Source: a virus. From it: DNA of 64,000 bases. Location of the stretch: positions 86,337 to 150,336 of the IMG/VR virus record IMGVR_UViG_3300042197_002946. One strand, written 5' to 3'. Positions 63,767 through 64,000 of this stretch are shown here, one piece after another. Made by a program: the position numbers and the translations under genes. How positions within the stretch are numbered: the first letter of the stretch is position 1; every line of letters begins with the position of its first letter. The notes below the pieces were generated by a model that had not been told where the DNA came from, did no database searches, and was given only the letters and a program-made list of their open reading frames with translations.

Positions 63767-64000
63767 AAAAGTTTTTGTACTCGTTTATAATACTTGTTTC
63801 TGGTATATCTGAATCTTCACCCGTCTGAAAAGCCATGGTGCGATCTAGATTAACAGCGTAAAAATTATCTAAAGATTTAAAATATTTTTCTTCTATACAT
63901 AATTTATTCTTGTTATTTAATACCTTATTTATCCCTCTACTATTAAATAGTACAGCATGATTTCCAAACGTCGGAGATAGTAATTTACATAAATTACCAC
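63738..64000 (-). CDS. Partial protein, 5' end beyond the window
   Basis: An open frame enters from the right edge (first full codon at 63998) and ends at TAG 63738-63740 after 86 codons. The end part (SPTFGNHAVLFNSRGINKVL, later LDNFYAVNLDRTMAFQTGED) looks like the closing section of a GT25-type transferase, where 'G-x-x-A-x-x-x-x-x-G' precedes the acceptor helix. It overlaps the GT-A gene start by 29 bases. Too short to be sure. Confidence 0.55.
   Translation of the reverse strand, partial: GNLCKLLSPTFGNHAVLFNSRGINKVLNNKNKLCIEEKYFKSLDNFYAVNLDRTMAFQTGEDSDIPETSIINEYKNFYEKYKHLHS

Noticed and set aside
1-64000. tRNA genes, CRISPR arrays, IS elements or integrase/attachment sites
   Set aside because: None found by reading both strands; a tRNA or covariance-model scan was not run, so weak or unusual tRNAs may be missed.

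Overview
The window is a stretch of a tailed-phage genome (Caudoviricetes), AT-rich and very tightly packed. It probably comes from a large (jumbo-class) phage: 64 kb hold a near-complete replication and recombination set plus baseplate- or tail-like proteins, yet no terminase, portal, capsid, tail sheath, tRNA or lysis gene was recognised, so much of the genome lies outside. There are no bacterial housekeeping genes. Many neighbouring genes share the 4-base ATGA or 1-base TAATG stop/start overlap. The host cannot be named from the sequence. The B12-dependent ribonucleotide reductase and the many sugar-handling genes would suit an aquatic Gram-negative host, but that is inference.

Layout. (1) 1-23110, plus strand: a late-type block of very large virion proteins. 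It opens with two RCC1 beta-propeller proteins, one carrying an Ig-like domain and the other long Pro/Thr linkers, followed by a baseplate-hub-like protein, a 1095-residue protein with a zinc-binding segment, a 2241-residue giant and a small zinc protein. (2) 23107-32217, minus strand: a GT25-like glycosyltransferase, a zinc-ribbon protein, a candidate single-strand annealing protein, an EDxHD-type endonuclease, and a run of sugar-transfer genes. (3) 32294-53811, minus strand: replication, repair and nucleotide metabolism (SSB, DNA polymerase III alpha in two separate pieces, DnaQ-type exonuclease, RecB-like nuclease, dNMP kinase, primase, DnaB helicase, RecA, nucleases, PhoH, class II ribonucleotide reductase, dCMP deaminase). 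(4) 52849-55324: a small accessory zone of short Cys-rich proteins and one plus-strand HTH gene with its own terminator. (5) 55317-64000, minus strand: a second carbohydrate cluster with a PaaK/CapK-like adenylate-forming enzyme, several GT-A and GT-B glycosyltransferases, a GT4-GT2 fusion, a sulfotransferase-like protein, a GT-D-like protein and a frameshifted small gene.

The most unusual points are these. The DNA polymerase III alpha subunit is cut just after its third catalytic aspartate into 624- and 541-residue proteins that together equal one normal DnaE, and the 3.4 kb between them hold a proofreading-type exonuclease translationally coupled to an RCC1 virion-like protein. The RecB-like nuclease seems to begin at ATA inside an ATAA overlap, with conserved residues upstream of the first ATG. 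A family of short Cys-rich proteins shares an N-terminal PI(F/Y)S motif. Promoters close to the bacterial sigma70 consensus precede ssb and the dCMP deaminase gene, so at least those genes look readable by host RNA polymerase.

All functions were assigned by reading motifs. No database search or structure prediction was run.
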